Below, piece after piece: positions 39,283-49,121 of a stretch of 64,000 bases of DNA. How positions within the stretch are numbered: the first letter of the stretch is position 1; the number at the start of each line of letters is the position of its first letter. The stretch spans positions 55,945 to 119,944 of the forward strand of contig NZ_WTPY01000013.1 in the NCBI RefSeq assembly GCF_011378905.1, written 5' to 3'. Under the pieces are notes generated by a model that saw only the letters and a list, made by a program, of their open reading frames with translations, had not been told where the DNA came from and did no database searches. Made by a program: the position numbers and the translations under genes. The stretch is from Paraglaciecola sp. 20A4 (lineage in GTDB: Bacteria; Pseudomonadota; Gammaproteobacteria; Enterobacterales; Alteromonadaceae).

Positions 39283-40593
39283 ATGATCATTACCTTTACC
39301 CCAAAACGAAAAGAGTGCTTCAGTCTATGGGGTTATACTCTAGTACTATGGATTTTGATACCGTTTGTGTTTTTGCATTTTTGCTATCAATTTCTGACTA
39401 AAAAACTCGCTAATCCAAAAGCGCGCACACAACGGTTTGGATTCAATTTAAGCACGGCAGCCCCCGGTGGCCTATTAATCCATTGTGTCTCGGTAGGAGA
39501 AGTCGTCGCAGCAGCAAATGTGATCCGCGCAATTCGCAAAATACACCTAGGCATACCGATAACATTGACGACCACGACAGTTACCGGCGCCAAGCAAGCT
39601 GATGATTTATTCAAAGACACTGTCACCCATTGTTATTTGCCTATCGATACAGGCTGGATGATGCGTCGCCTGCTTAAACGCGCCGCACCATCGCAGGTTA
39701 TGATCACCGAAGTTGAACTTTGGCCTAATATGATTCACCAGTGTTGGCGCCAAGATATTCCTGTATCGGTAATTAATGCGCGCATGACGGATAGCTCAGC
39801 ACGTACCTATAAAAAAATATCCGCACTCTTTGTGCCTATGCTGCATAAATTAAGTAAAATCTGCGCCCAAGGCGAACGAGATTTTAATAATTATCAAATA
39901 CTAGGTGCGCCGAGCAATACCTTGGTATTAACCAATAATATTAAGTTTGAGCAACCTGCTCGACCTGAGGCCCTTGATCAAGCAAAAGATTTTGCCGAGG
40001 CCTTTGGGATTTCCAAGCGCACCATTATTGTTGCAGGCAGTACTCATGATCCTGAAGAAAAAGTGCTACTCGATGCCCATCAACGGGTGATCGACCAGCA
40101 TCCTAATGCATTATTAGTTATTGTCCCCCGCCATCCACAGCGCTTTAATGATGTGTATCAGATTTGTCAGGCAAGTGGACTGAACTGTATGCGCTCTTCT
40201 GATGGCAACCAGAACTACGAAAACACAGACAAAGTACAGGTGTTGTTAGTCGATGAAATGGGCAAGCTGCAAGCTTTATATGCATTAGCTTGTATCGCTT
40301 TTGTTGGCGGCAGTATCGCCGATCGTGGTGGGCACAATGCGTTAGAGCCAGCAGCCTTTGAAGTACCGATTTTGATGGGGCCCCATCGCTACAACAATCC
40401 AGCTATATGCAAAGTTCTAGCGGAAAAAGGCGCATTGTTCGAGGTCAATAATGCTGAGCAAATTGATCAGCTGATAACAGCGTGGCTAAACGATGAAAGT
40501 GCACGTAAACATGCAGGCCAAGCAGGAAAACACGTATTACAAGAAAACAGCGGCGCGGTCAACGCCACTTTAAGCGCCTTAGGGTTTATCTAA
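39283..40593 (+). CDS. waaA: 3-deoxy-D-manno-octulosonic acid (Kdo) transferase WaaA
   Basis: 436 residues from ATG at 39283. A TTG eight codons upstream lacks a ribosome site. One N-terminal membrane helix (about 10-35) anchors the GT30 enzyme. Features include the conserved HCVSVGEVVAAANVIRAI, the ITEVELWPNMIHQ block with catalytic Glu, the C-terminal VGGSIADRGGHNALEPAAFEVPILMGPH nucleotide-binding signature and ALLVIVPRHPQRF. It transfers Kdo from CMP-Kdo to lipid A precursor. A Kdo kinase lies nearby, which in Haemophilus and Vibrio goes with a single, phosphorylated Kdo, so this WaaA may be monofunctional; that is an inference. Confidence 0.93.
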   Translation: MIITFTPKRKECFSLWGYTLVLWILIPFVFLHFCYQFLTKKLANPKARTQRFGFNLSTAAPGGLLIHCVSVGEVVAAANVIRAIRKIHLGIPITLTTTTVTGAKQADDLFKDTVTHCYLPIDTGWMMRRLLKRAAPSQVMITEVELWPNMIHQCWRQDIPVSVINARMTDSSARTYKKISALFVPMLHKLSKICAQGERDFNNYQILGAPSNTLVLTNNIKFEQPARPEALDQAKDFAEAFGISKRTIIVAGSTHDPEEKVLLDAHQRVIDQHPNALLVIVPRHPQRFNDVYQICQASGLNCMRSSDGNQNYENTDKVQVLLVDEMGKLQALYALACIAFVGGSIADRGGHNALEPAAFEVPILMGPHRYNNPAICKVLAEKGALFEVNNAEQIDQLITAWLNDESARKHAGQAGKHVLQENSGAVNATLSALGFI

Positions 40594-40610
40594 AGCAATG
40601 CTTTTTATCA

Positions 40611-41687
40611 TTATTGTAAACGTCTAAATAAATCGACTAGGGCTTTTGCTTCACGTTCAACGGTATAATGCTCTAACACTCTGGCACGACCAGCTAAGCC
40701 TTTTTCATGTAACACTTTGGGATTTGAAAGTAATGAATCCATTTTTGCCGTGACCGCCGGCAAGTCGTTAACAGGCACAACATGACCATCTATATCTTCA
40801 CGAATGATTTCTTCCCAAGCGCCGGCCTGAGTCGCCAATACCGCGGCACTGCAACTCATCGCCTCAAGTACTGTTAATCCAAAACCTTCATTATCACTTA
40901 ACGCTGACACCATGGACAAGGCGCTAAAAATAGGCGGTATTCGCGCAAACGGCAACTCCCCAGTAAATAGGATACGCTCACTCAAGCCTGCTTTAGCAAT
41001 TTTGGCTTTAAGCTCATCGACAAATTCTTGGTGATTGGATGAAATGGCCCCTACCACCACAGCGGTGTAATCTGGGTACTTAGGTAATACTTCGATACAA
41101 GCATCCACAAATAAGTGTACGCCCTTTTGCTTGCGTACTCGGCCTAGAATACCAATGCCGTATTTACCGCCGTATCCTAATGCCTGCCAAGCCTGCTCTT
41201 TATTCTTTGCAGGTACGAAATTTTCAATTTGTATCCCATGAGGAATAATGGCACTTGGCGGTTCAGCTAAATACTTGGCAGACGCTTTACTTATCGCCAC
41301 AACAGCATCCATTTTTCGGGTCAGCCAGAGCGTAGAGCCAGATCGAAACCGCTGGGCAGCGGAACTAAACACCATTTTAATTTTCGCGCCAAATATATAT
41401 TTAAGAATAACAGCTTGGATCATTTCATCTACACGACGCGCATGAAAAATTCGATACTTACCATTTTTCAATGGCTTACGACACATTTTTGCTACTTGCC
41501 AAAATGTCATCGCCTGATTCTCATCTGGCAAAAAATGCGTGCCCATCACTCGTAGGTTCATCAACTTTCGCTGATAAGACATAACCTGCAACATTGTTGA
41601 GGTCACACCAGAGAAATTCGAATTTGAGTTTCCTAAAATCAGCTCGACTTCTTCATTTTCCGAGACATTTGCTTCACCGTGATCCAT
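40611..41687 (-). CDS. GT4 glycosyltransferase, LPS core type
   Basis: 358 residues, a GT-B fold. The early NSNFSGVTSTMLQV resembles the LpcC-like core mannosyltransferases. The C-terminal GT4 signature is ILGRVRKQKGVHLFVDA, then SALSDNEGFGLTVLEAMSCSAAVLATQAGAWEEII with the nucleotide-binding E-x7-E. No membrane segment is present; it would act at the cytoplasmic face on the growing LPS core. It is convergent with waaA (17 bases between stops) and divergent from the Kdo kinase. Sugar and acceptor cannot be told from sequence. The ATG at 41687 has no strong Shine-Dalgarno, so the start is tentative. Confidence 0.82.
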   Translation of the reverse strand: MDHGEANVSENEEVELILGNSNSNFSGVTSTMLQVMSYQRKLMNLRVMGTHFLPDENQAMTFWQVAKMCRKPLKNGKYRIFHARRVDEMIQAVILKYIFGAKIKMVFSSAAQRFRSGSTLWLTRKMDAVVAISKASAKYLAEPPSAIIPHGIQIENFVPAKNKEQAWQALGYGGKYGIGILGRVRKQKGVHLFVDACIEVLPKYPDYTAVVVGAISSNHQEFVDELKAKIAKAGLSERILFTGELPFARIPPIFSALSMVSALSDNEGFGLTVLEAMSCSAAVLATQAGAWEEIIREDIDGHVVPVNDLPAVTAKMDSLLSNPKVLHEKGLAGRARVLEHYTVEREAKALVDLFRRLQ

Positions 41688-41816
41688 AGTTATTACATAC
41701 TCATTAATTTATGATTGATTGATGACAGCCATCACTTGCCACCTTGCGTAGAAACTCGCATTTATACGCGGTACGGGTATACACTAAGCCAAATTTTGCA
41801 ACGCACCTTGTGTTTC

Positions 41817-42536
41817 ATGCCCAACATCCAGCAAATAACGAATGACAGTAGCACCATTATATTTAATGATGAAATATTCGCAGCCCCAGATTTAACTATT
41901 TTTGACAGTCAGTATTGGCGATCTCAACAACAACTAACAGGCAGTGCTACCGGACGTGGCACCACCTATTTCTTTGAACACGCCGACAACGAATATGTAT
42001 TGCGACATTATCGCCGCGGTGGCCTGATAGGTAAACTGATCACTGACCAATATCTGTTTCGCGGAATTTTGCGAACCCGTCCTTGGCGTGAGTTCAAATT
42101 ACTAGGAGACATGTTCAACCTCGGTTTACCCGTGCCTGAGCCAGTGGCTGCCCTAGTCACCCGTCAAGGTTTGACGTATCGCGGCGATATTATTATCAAG
42201 CGAATTGCCAATAGTAAAGACGTATTTAGCCGACTGTGTGAAGGACCCTTGTCCAATGAGGTATGGCATGCAATCGGCGCCTGCATTCGCCAATTTCACG
42301 ATCATAACGTATATCATCATGATCTGAACATTCACAATGTCATGCTCGATGAAAGTAATAAAATTTGGTTAATTGATTTTGATAAGTGTGCCATTCATGC
42401 CAGTAATAATTGGAAGCAAGCAAATGTAAAACGGCTGTTACGGTCATTACATAAAGAACAAAATAAACAGCCAATATTCCATTTTAATGAGCAAAATTGG
42501 CAAACGCTCATGGCAAGCTATGGCGTTACCCCTTAG
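41817..42536 (+). CDS. kdkA: 3-deoxy-D-manno-octulosonic acid kinase KdkA
   Basis: 239 residues from ATG at 41817, close to the usual family size of about 240; a TTG at 41715 would add 34 residues that do not look conserved. It has a protein-kinase-like fold. The glycine-rich region is TGRGTTYFF, the Lys-bearing strand is YVLRHYRRGG, the catalytic loop is YHHDLNIHNVMLD (HxDLNxHN) and the metal Asp is in WLIDFDKC. KdkA phosphorylates the 4-position of Kdo in the LPS inner core, giving the single phosphorylated Kdo type. It is near waaA but separated from it by a GT4 gene on the other strand. Confidence 0.88.
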   Translation: MPNIQQITNDSSTIIFNDEIFAAPDLTIFDSQYWRSQQQLTGSATGRGTTYFFEHADNEYVLRHYRRGGLIGKLITDQYLFRGILRTRPWREFKLLGDMFNLGLPVPEPVAALVTRQGLTYRGDIIIKRIANSKDVFSRLCEGPLSNEVWHAIGACIRQFHDHNVYHHDLNIHNVMLDESNKIWLIDFDKCAIHASNNWKQANVKRLLRSLHKEQNKQPIFHFNEQNWQTLMASYGVTP

Positions 42537-42663
42537 CCATGGCAACAGTCAGTCGAGAGTCTTGATTCACATGATGAATACCCAATACAAAGCACAATAC
42601 AATTTACGAGCGAATTGCTACACTCGATTTTTTGTTACTTGTGCTTTTGGAATAAAATAATAC

Positions 42664-44067
42664 ATGTCTCGTTTTTGGATACTCGGCTGTTTAATTTTCG
42701 CCTCACATGGATGGGCAAAAGGCTTATCACCTTATTTACCATTACAAATTTCCCCTGAAATTGAATCTCAAATCGAAAAGGTCATGGCGTTAACGCCAGG
42801 CGCCCCCTTAACCAGACCATATAAAGCCATTGACGTGATGCGTCGTAATAAGCTTATTCAAACGCGGTTTCCTGAGCTTCACCGGTCTGTAGATGCTTAT
42901 CTTGCAAGATATAAAGATACGTTTAGTCTGACTCATGTCAGTGCGTCAGTATCAGCAAGTGACGACGCGAGTGCCCCTCTACCCAATCAGCGGGGCATTA
43001 AGCGTGACTCTAGTTATCAAGTTTCAGCATCAGGGGTAGCTTACATTTCACCCTTTGCTTATGTGGCTGCGGGGGCTATTTATGCAAACGGCGAAGACAT
43101 TATATTCTACAATACCCACGTTGCATTTGGGTATGAATACGCACAAATTGAGGCTGGCTACCGCGAGCATTGGTTTTCACCGATGCAAAATTCCGCGCTA
43201 CTCACCAGTACCAATGCCAAACCTAGCATCTCGATTACCGTTAGTAATGCCACCCCAATATCAGACTGGGATATACGCTACGAACTGTTTTATTCAAAAC
43301 TCGATGACACCATTGGTATTAGCCAACGGGGGGAACTGTTCAGCGGTAAACCTAATTTAGCTGGACTTCACTTGAGCGTATCGCCAGTCGAGGCATGGAC
43401 CATTGGCCTAAGCCGCACAATTAAATTTGCTGGTGCAAATAATAATCTCAGCATAGGGAATGCCTTACAGGATTTGTTCAGTTCAACCAGTAAAGATTCG
43501 TCGCCAGTGTTATCGCCTCAAGCCTTGGCCAGCGATCAAAAAACAGCCATTTCTACTAAAATTAATTTACCTTTCGCTTTGCCCGTTTCACTTTACGGTG
43601 AACTCGCCTTCGAACATGCTCCTGAATTAGATGAACAAGAGCCTAATGACAAAGCGCTTGCTTTCGGGGTGTATTTCCCTATGGTAACCAACAACCTGTC
43701 GCTGCGTTATGAATTCACTCGCTTGGACGAACTATTTTATCAGTCGGACTTTTATACTGCGGGCTATACCAATGAAGGTCAATCAGTTGGGCATTGGGTC
43801 AATGATCTGTTCCTTGGACAAGAACAGGTACAAAAAACCAGCCATGCGCTAAACATGAACTGGAAAATCGCTCAGGATCAAGTTATTGATGTGACATTCA
43901 CAGCGGCAGATAGCGACACTAATTCTAGCGCCCAACAAGCGTATAAAGAATTAAATTTGCGCTATAGCTTCGCCACGCGCTTTGGTTTTTGGGGCGTAGA
44001 TCTTGATGTAGGTGAAGATCGTCTTGGGGAACAATTTAAACGGCTAAGTGCATTTTACCGTTGGTAA
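42664..44067 (+). CDS. Wzi-family capsule assembly outer-membrane protein
   Basis: 467 residues. Signal peptide 1-18 (HGWA-KG). A short helical N-terminal part (about 19-90) has the RRNKLIQTRFPELHRSVDAYL pattern, then a beta-barrel with YQVSASGVAYISPFAYVAAGA and EAGYREHWFSPMQNSALLTSTNAKPSISI, the conserved Wzi core. It ends in the aromatic SAFYRW. Wzi helps anchor or organise capsular polysaccharide on the cell surface. No wza-wzb-wzc or other capsule genes are near, so the polysaccharide must be made elsewhere. It follows kdkA on the same strand after 127 bases. Confidence 0.83.
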   Translation: MSRFWILGCLIFASHGWAKGLSPYLPLQISPEIESQIEKVMALTPGAPLTRPYKAIDVMRRNKLIQTRFPELHRSVDAYLARYKDTFSLTHVSASVSASDDASAPLPNQRGIKRDSSYQVSASGVAYISPFAYVAAGAIYANGEDIIFYNTHVAFGYEYAQIEAGYREHWFSPMQNSALLTSTNAKPSISITVSNATPISDWDIRYELFYSKLDDTIGISQRGELFSGKPNLAGLHLSVSPVEAWTIGLSRTIKFAGANNNLSIGNALQDLFSSTSKDSSPVLSPQALASDQKTAISTKINLPFALPVSLYGELAFEHAPELDEQEPNDKALAFGVYFPMVTNNLSLRYEFTRLDELFYQSDFYTAGYTNEGQSVGHWVNDLFLGQEQVQKTSHALNMNWKIAQDQVIDVTFTAADSDTNSSAQQAYKELNLRYSFATRFGFWGVDLDVGEDRLGEQFKRLSAFYRW

Positions 44068-44634
<567 letters not shown>

Positions 44635-44687
44635 TTCAAAGGCGGCATTCATTTACGCCGCATTAAATCATAATCACGTATCCTACT

Positions 44688-44711
44688 TTGCGCGCTTTAA
44701 AAAGCGCGCAA
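44688..44711 (+). repeat. Perfect 11-bp inverted repeat in the leader of the glycerophosphotransferase-like gene
   Basis: TTGCGCGCTTT (44688-44698), AA, then AAAGCGCGCAA (44701-44711), ending 24 bases before the ATG at 44736. It is GC-rich and not followed by Ts, so it is not a standard terminator. It may be a leader hairpin controlling translation or a dyad operator. A weaker hairpin GCGGC/GCCGC (44642-44661) follows coaD just upstream. Confidence 0.6.
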
Positions 44712-44735
44712 TACCCTACGAACATAAGAGGACCC

Positions 44736-45782
44736 ATGGCCAAACGTTATTTATTTTATATTTCAGAAAACTATGCTTTTCAAATACTGCGACCAATGCA
44801 GGATGAAATACATAAACGTGGCGATACTGTCGCATGGTTTGTAGAAGGAAATAACGTTAACCGAGCGTACTTTACACCCGAAGAACAACAGCTAGCTAAC
44901 GTACAGGCCGTTATAGATTACCAAGCTTGTGCGGTATTTATTCCCGGCAATATGATCCCGTCGTTTATACCTGGCCTGAAAGTCTGCGTACGCCACGGCT
45001 TTATTGGCTTTAAAACCCGCGTAAAAGACGGATTAAACTATTCATTTATTATCCGGGATTGTTTTGATTTATATTGCACTCACGGCCCGTCAATGACAGA
45101 TACATTTAAAAAACTGGAAGCGAAACACCAACACTTTAAAGTAGTTGAAACCGGTTTTTGTAAGATGGATCCGTTTTTTAAAAATATGCCGTTGGCTCAA
45201 AAAGTGGACGATCGGCCAGTAGTGTTATTTTCATCTACCTTTTCTCCCAGAATGTCTCAGGCAGAAGCGTTGTTGCCAACGATTAAACGATTATCACAAG
45301 ATAAAAAATGGCGCTGGTTGGTCACCTTTCATCCCAAAATGGCACAAAGTACAGTAGACGCTTATAAAGCGGCTCAACATGACAACTTAACCTTCATTGA
45401 AACAGATAATGCGATGCCATTGATGCTTGAGGCAGATTTAATGTTAGGCGATAACTCGTCCATGTTGGTTGAGTTTTTGATGTTGAATAAACCTGTGGTC
45501 ACCGTTAAAAACGAGCACCCTAAGGCGCACCTAATTAATGTAACGGATCCAATTGAAATCGAAAGCAGCATAGCGTACGCGTTGACTCGCCCAACAGAGC
45601 TAATGTCTAAAATAGAAGACTATGCAGCCCAAACACACCCTTATACCGATGGCCTATCGAGCGCACGTATACTCGATGCTACCGAAGACATGCTAGCTAA
45701 TCCGCCTAACTTAAAGAAAAAGCCACGTAATGTGATCCGCAGCTTGAAAATGCGTAAAAAGCTCGGTTACTGGAAATGGTAA
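44736..45782 (+). CDS. CDP-glycerol glycerophosphotransferase-like protein (TagB/TagF family)
   Basis: 348 residues from ATG at 44736, with AGAGGA three bases before. The fold is GT-B-like with TagB/F features: RHGFIGFKTRVKDGLNYSFIIRDCFDLYCTHGPSMTD (a His-Gly motif), VLFSSTFSPRM, WLVTFHPKM and LMLGDNSSMLVEFLMLNKPVVTV, the conserved nucleotide-site D-x-SS. No membrane segment. Family members transfer glycerol phosphate or similar groups to surface polymers. In a Gram-negative LPS cluster this suggests phospho-decoration of LPS core or capsule. The substrate is inferred. It replaces nothing known at this spot in E. coli, where coaD and mutM are close. Confidence 0.75.
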   Translation: MAKRYLFYISENYAFQILRPMQDEIHKRGDTVAWFVEGNNVNRAYFTPEEQQLANVQAVIDYQACAVFIPGNMIPSFIPGLKVCVRHGFIGFKTRVKDGLNYSFIIRDCFDLYCTHGPSMTDTFKKLEAKHQHFKVVETGFCKMDPFFKNMPLAQKVDDRPVVLFSSTFSPRMSQAEALLPTIKRLSQDKKWRWLVTFHPKMAQSTVDAYKAAQHDNLTFIETDNAMPLMLEADLMLGDNSSMLVEFLMLNKPVVTVKNEHPKAHLINVTDPIEIESSIAYALTRPTELMSKIEDYAAQTHPYTDGLSSARILDATEDMLANPPNLKKKPRNVIRSLKMRKKLGYWKW

Positions 45783-45840
45783 CCTGTTGTTAAGCCTAAA
45801 TAGATGCGGGGTTACCTCCAGCTCAACATTCTGAAATTGC

Positions 45841-46653
45841 TTATTTTTGGCACTGTTCGCAGAAAAACGTATTGCGCTGACCCAGCGTGACAGACTGTAT
45901 TTCACTATCGCACACTTCACAGGCCTCGCCTTTGCGCCCATACACGCGTAAGTGCTGCGCAAAGTAACCTGGGCTGCCATCGGCCTGGGTAAAGTCCTTT
46001 AACGTCGTACCGCCCTGCTCTATTGCCTTGGTCAATACTTGCTTGATGATCACACCTAAGGCCAAGTAACTTTTTTTACTGACCTTTTTTGCAGCCTTTC
46101 GTGGATCAATCCCGGCAATAAATAATGACTCGTTAGCGTAAATATTACCGACACCCACCACCACTTTATTGTCCATAATAAAGTTTTTCACGGCAACAGT
46201 CTTACTACGCGACAGCTCGTACAGGCGCAGACCATCAAATTCATCAGTCAAGGGCTCAGGCCCAAGAGCTGCTATCATACTCATTTCCGGCTCGTTAGCG
46301 TTTTGCCACAAACAAGCTCCAAAACGTCTTGCATCATTAAAGCGTAAACACACACCATTAGTTAATACGATATCCACATGATCGTGTTTAATCACTGGGG
46401 TATCGACATTCACCACTTTGAGCTTGCCCGACATACCTAAATGCAAAATGATGCTGCCTTTGGTGGTATCAATAAATAGATATTTAGCTCGGCGACGTAC
46501 ATTTTTAACGGTAAGCCCTTCGGCTAAATGCACTTCTTCAGGTACTAACCAACGTAACTGTCTGTGCCTCACAATAACCTGCTTTATTTGCTGACCTATC
46601 AAATGTGGGCTGATACCTAAACGGCTAACTTCGACTTCTGGTAACTCAGGCAT
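45841..46653 (-). CDS. mutM: Formamidopyrimidine-DNA glycosylase MutM (Fpg)
   Basis: 270 residues. The N-terminus PELPEVE after the initiator Met gives the catalytic Pro1 and Glu2. Lys57-region HLGMSGKL and the helix-two-turn-helix MDNKVVVGVGNIYANESLF follow. The C-terminal zinc finger has four cysteines, CEVC...FCEQC. It excises 8-oxoG and other oxidised purines opposite C, complementing MutY, also in this window. Its start overlaps the upstream membrane-protein gene by 8 bases. Confidence 0.96.
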   Translation of the reverse strand: MPELPEVEVSRLGISPHLIGQQIKQVIVRHRQLRWLVPEEVHLAEGLTVKNVRRRAKYLFIDTTKGSIILHLGMSGKLKVVNVDTPVIKHDHVDIVLTNGVCLRFNDARRFGACLWQNANEPEMSMIAALGPEPLTDEFDGLRLYELSRSKTVAVKNFIMDNKVVVGVGNIYANESLFIAGIDPRKAAKKVSKKSYLALGVIIKQVLTKAIEQGGTTLKDFTQADGSPGYFAQHLRVYGRKGEACEVCDSEIQSVTLGQRNTFFCEQCQK

Positions 46654-47128
46654 GGGGAATATCCATTAAAAAAAGTTGCGGCCACGTCATGTTAGTGACT
46701 TTATATAATTGCCCGCCTTGCGCGGGGTATTGTACAAACACACCGCCAGCCATTTGGTAAAAAAAATAACTGCGCGGTACACCTTCACCCGCCAACCAGA
46801 CATCAACTGCCATAGCACCGGTGAGTGAAGTTTGGTCAATGGACTCAAGTTTGGCGTTATGCCAGTTACCGATAGTTTCACTGAGCCTCTGATTATCCAT
46901 ACCCTGCTGCGCAGGCAGCAGTCGCCAACCGCGCCCTACTCGTTCAAGGGTGGTCGACCCCATGTCAATACTCGTAATCATATCGCCATTAGGTACTAAA
47001 GCCTTTAAGGCCTTATCACTGGGGCTACTATTTGAAAAAATATTCCCTGTTAAGTTGAACATAATAATGAGCAACAGCATGGAAATAATAAGTACATTAT
47101 TCCACCCTCGGGAGGTAAGTCTAATCAT
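46646..47128 (-). CDS. Single-pass membrane protein of unknown function, coupled to mutM
   Basis: 160 residues. One N-terminal transmembrane helix (about 12-32, NNVLIISMLLLIIMFNLTG) is followed by a mostly beta-rich extracytoplasmic domain of about 125 residues. That domain has the strand pattern ITSIDMGSTTLERVGRGWRLLPAQQG, then SYFFYQMAGGVFVQYPAQGGQLYKV. I do not recognise the family. The stop overlaps the mutM start by 8 bases, so translation is probably coupled, although a periplasmic-facing product and a DNA glycosylase have no obvious functional link. Confidence 0.7.
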   Translation of the reverse strand: MIRLTSRGWNNVLIISMLLLIIMFNLTGNIFSNSSPSDKALKALVPNGDMITSIDMGSTTLERVGRGWRLLPAQQGMDNQRLSETIGNWHNAKLESIDQTSLTGAMAVDVWLAGEGVPRSYFFYQMAGGVFVQYPAQGGQLYKVTNMTWPQLFLMDIPHA

Positions 47129-47230
47129 AATTTTGCTGGCGAAAATAAAAGATTCATCTGGGGATTATGACACGTTGAATGCGTGAAAAAACAGTCTATT
47201 TGGTGAGTTTAGCAAGATTCACATAACGCA

Positions 47231-47256
47231 AAAAACCCGACATAAGCCGGGTTTTT
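47231..47256 (-). terminator. Terminator after rpmG
   Basis: AAAAACCCG (47231-47239) pairs with CGGGTTTTT (47248-47256) around an 8-base loop. The symmetric A/T flanks let it work for rpmB-rpmG on the minus strand; on the plus strand there is no gene upstream. It separates the ribosomal pair from the mutM operon. Confidence 0.85.
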
Positions 47257-47278
47257 CGGGAGACAAAACAAGTATTAA

Positions 47279-47434
47279 TTACTTAATTTTGGCTTCTTTA
47301 AACAAAACGTGCTGACGTACTTTAGGATCAAACTTTTTGATCTCCATTTTGCCAGGCATGTTACGTTTGTTTTTATCTGTGGTGTAGTAAAAACCGGTAC
47401 CAGCAGAAGACACTAACTTGATTTTATCACGCAT
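47279..47434 (-). CDS. rpmG: 50S ribosomal protein L33
   Basis: 51 residues, too short for many gene finders. Translation reads [20 protein letters not shown], then [20 protein letters not shown] and the C-terminus [11 protein letters not shown]. This is the cysteine-free form of L33, without the CxxC zinc motifs. It follows rpmB after 12 bases in the classic rpmB-rpmG pair. Confidence 0.97.
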   Translation of the reverse strand: MRDKIKLVSSAGTGFYYTTDKNKRNMPGKMEIKKFDPKVRQHVLFKEAKIK

Positions 47435-47446
47435 AATCTGTGTTCC

Positions 47447-47683
47447 TTAAATTTTTACGCCATTGGCACGGATATCAGTTAATACTGAATCAATACCTTT
47501 TTTATCAATAATACGCATACCTTTAGCGGTTAAACGTAATTTCACGAAACGGTTTTCGCTTTCAACCCAAAAACGGTGGGTTTGTAGGTTTGGCAAAAAA
47601 CGACGACGAGTCGAGTTTTTAGCGTGTGAACGGTTGTTACCTACCGCTGGACGCTTGCCTGTCACTATACATACTTTGGACAT
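47447..47683 (-). CDS. rpmB: 50S ribosomal protein L28
   Basis: 78 residues from ATG at 47683 ([20 protein letters not shown]), with GGAG nine bases before; a TTG five codons upstream sits in the ribosome site. The conserved [43 protein letters not shown] is complete. This is the cysteine-poor type, consistent with the zinc-free L33 next to it. Confidence 0.97.
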   Translation of the reverse strand: MSKVCIVTGKRPAVGNNRSHAKNSTRRRFLPNLQTHRFWVESENRFVKLRLTAKGMRIIDKKGIDSVLTDIRANGVKI

Positions 47684-48312
47684 CGTATTTGTCTCCAAAC
47701 AATTCTAAAAATATTTAGCTCTGACAAGCATGTAAATACACGTGCCAGCTTTAGCTATCAACAAGAGGGCGCATTTTATACAGCAAACAGCTAATTAATT
47801 CAACGATTAACTGATAAAAAGCCTAGTCTTTTATTATAACCAAAGCAGTACGGGCTAATTTTTGCTTTTTTGTCGCGGCTCGAATAACGTTATTTATTGC
47901 TAATATCTTGGTCATTACATAGCTTTGATAATGCTCTACAACCAGTAAAGTTGCGCAGTAGTGCACCTGAAGAGGCGCCCCAAAGACTGGTCAGTCATTC
48001 GCCAAGCTATCTATCTTGTCCATGATAATACATTCTCTCATCAAAACGGTTAGGCGCAAAGATATCTTCACGCCATCGAAAATATTATGCCCAAACTACT
48101 TAATATTTTGCGCGTAAAAGAATGTTGCAGGCTGCATATGCCATTTATGTACCAGGGTAAAGTGTTACTCCAAAATGCAATCGCCATCAGTGATCCATAC
48201 ATATCTGTGAGTGCTAGCAACGTTTGATTTATTATGTGCGACTTTTGCAAGCCTTAACGCTACTGACCAACATGTCTTCTTCGAAATACAGTCTAATGAA
48301 TCAACTATATCG
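47684..48312. other. Long intergenic region between radC and rpmB
   Basis: About 630 bases, all upstream of the ribosomal genes and downstream of radC on the minus strand. Short reading frames exist but none has a ribosome site or recognisable sequence. It must hold the rpmB promoter. A gene remnant is possible but I found no convincing fragment. Confidence 0.4.
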
Positions 48313-48987
48313 TTAAATAAGACCACGCTCGGCAAACGATACCGCTACGCCATCGCCGATGACTAAATGATCGAGCACCTTGATATCCAGCAAACTCATA
48401 GCGCTGACAATACGTGCAGTTATGTGCTCATCTGCTTGGCTAGGTTCCGCGATACCTGAAGGATGATTATGCGTTAAAATTACCGCAGCAGCGTTATCCT
48501 CTAGCGCCTGCTTAACTAAAACTCTGGGATAAACAGAAGCGCTATCGATAGTACCGAAGAACATCTTGCGGAATTTGATTAATTGATGCTGGCTATCAAG
48601 TAGTAACATGCCAAACACTTCGTTCGGTTCATCACGTAGTTGGGCGATTAAAAATTGTTTTGTTTGTTGGGCGCTATTAAATACGGTTTCGCGCTGCAAT
48701 TGCTCAGTAAAAAAACGCTGGCTTAGCTCTATTGACGCTTGTAATTGAACAAATTTTGCTTGTCCTAAGCCTTTAGCCAGACAAAAGTCTTGCTGACTTG
48801 CAGCAATCAATCCGCGCAGCGAACCAAAGGTATTCAGTAAGTTACGAGCGAGATCTACAGCGCTAAGCCCTTTGATACCCGTACGTAAAAATATAGCTAA
48901 TAATTCCGCATCAGATAAAGCAGTAGGCCCTTGTGTTAATAGCTTTTCTCTTGGTCTTTCATGGCTTGGCCAATCGGTTATTTTCAT
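48313..48987 (-). CDS. radC: RadC-family JAB/MPN-domain protein
   Basis: 224 residues from ATG at 48987 ([17 protein letters not shown], the family N-terminus), preceded by AGGGA; a GTG fourteen codons upstream is less likely. The helix-hairpin-helix region (about 40-95) is followed by the JAMM metal motif [16 protein letters not shown] (His-x-His...Asp). The domain resembles metal-dependent isopeptidases; despite its name it has no proven DNA-repair role. It is divergent from coaBC, as in E. coli. Confidence 0.93.
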   Translation of the reverse strand: MKITDWPSHERPREKLLTQGPTALSDAELLAIFLRTGIKGLSAVDLARNLLNTFGSLRGLIAASQQDFCLAKGLGQAKFVQLQASIELSQRFFTEQLQRETVFNSAQQTKQFLIAQLRDEPNEVFGMLLLDSQHQLIKFRKMFFGTIDSASVYPRVLVKQALEDNAAAVILTHNHPSGIAEPSQADEHITARIVSAMSLLDIKVLDHLVIGDGVAVSFAERGLI

Positions 48988-49121
48988 ACGTCCCTGACTA
49001 TTCTGGTGTTTCTTTTTTGCGTCGACCACAGACTCAAAATAGAAAACAATTGAAAATTAAGCCTAGCAAAAGTGGTCTATTCCAGCCAATAATGACCGCA
49101 TAAAATACCTAAGACAGCAAA

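Noticed and set aside
47684..48312. Possible pseudogene or small ORF (about 60 codons) between radC and rpmB
   Set aside because: No ribosome site, no recognisable motif and stops in every frame. Not enough to call a remnant.
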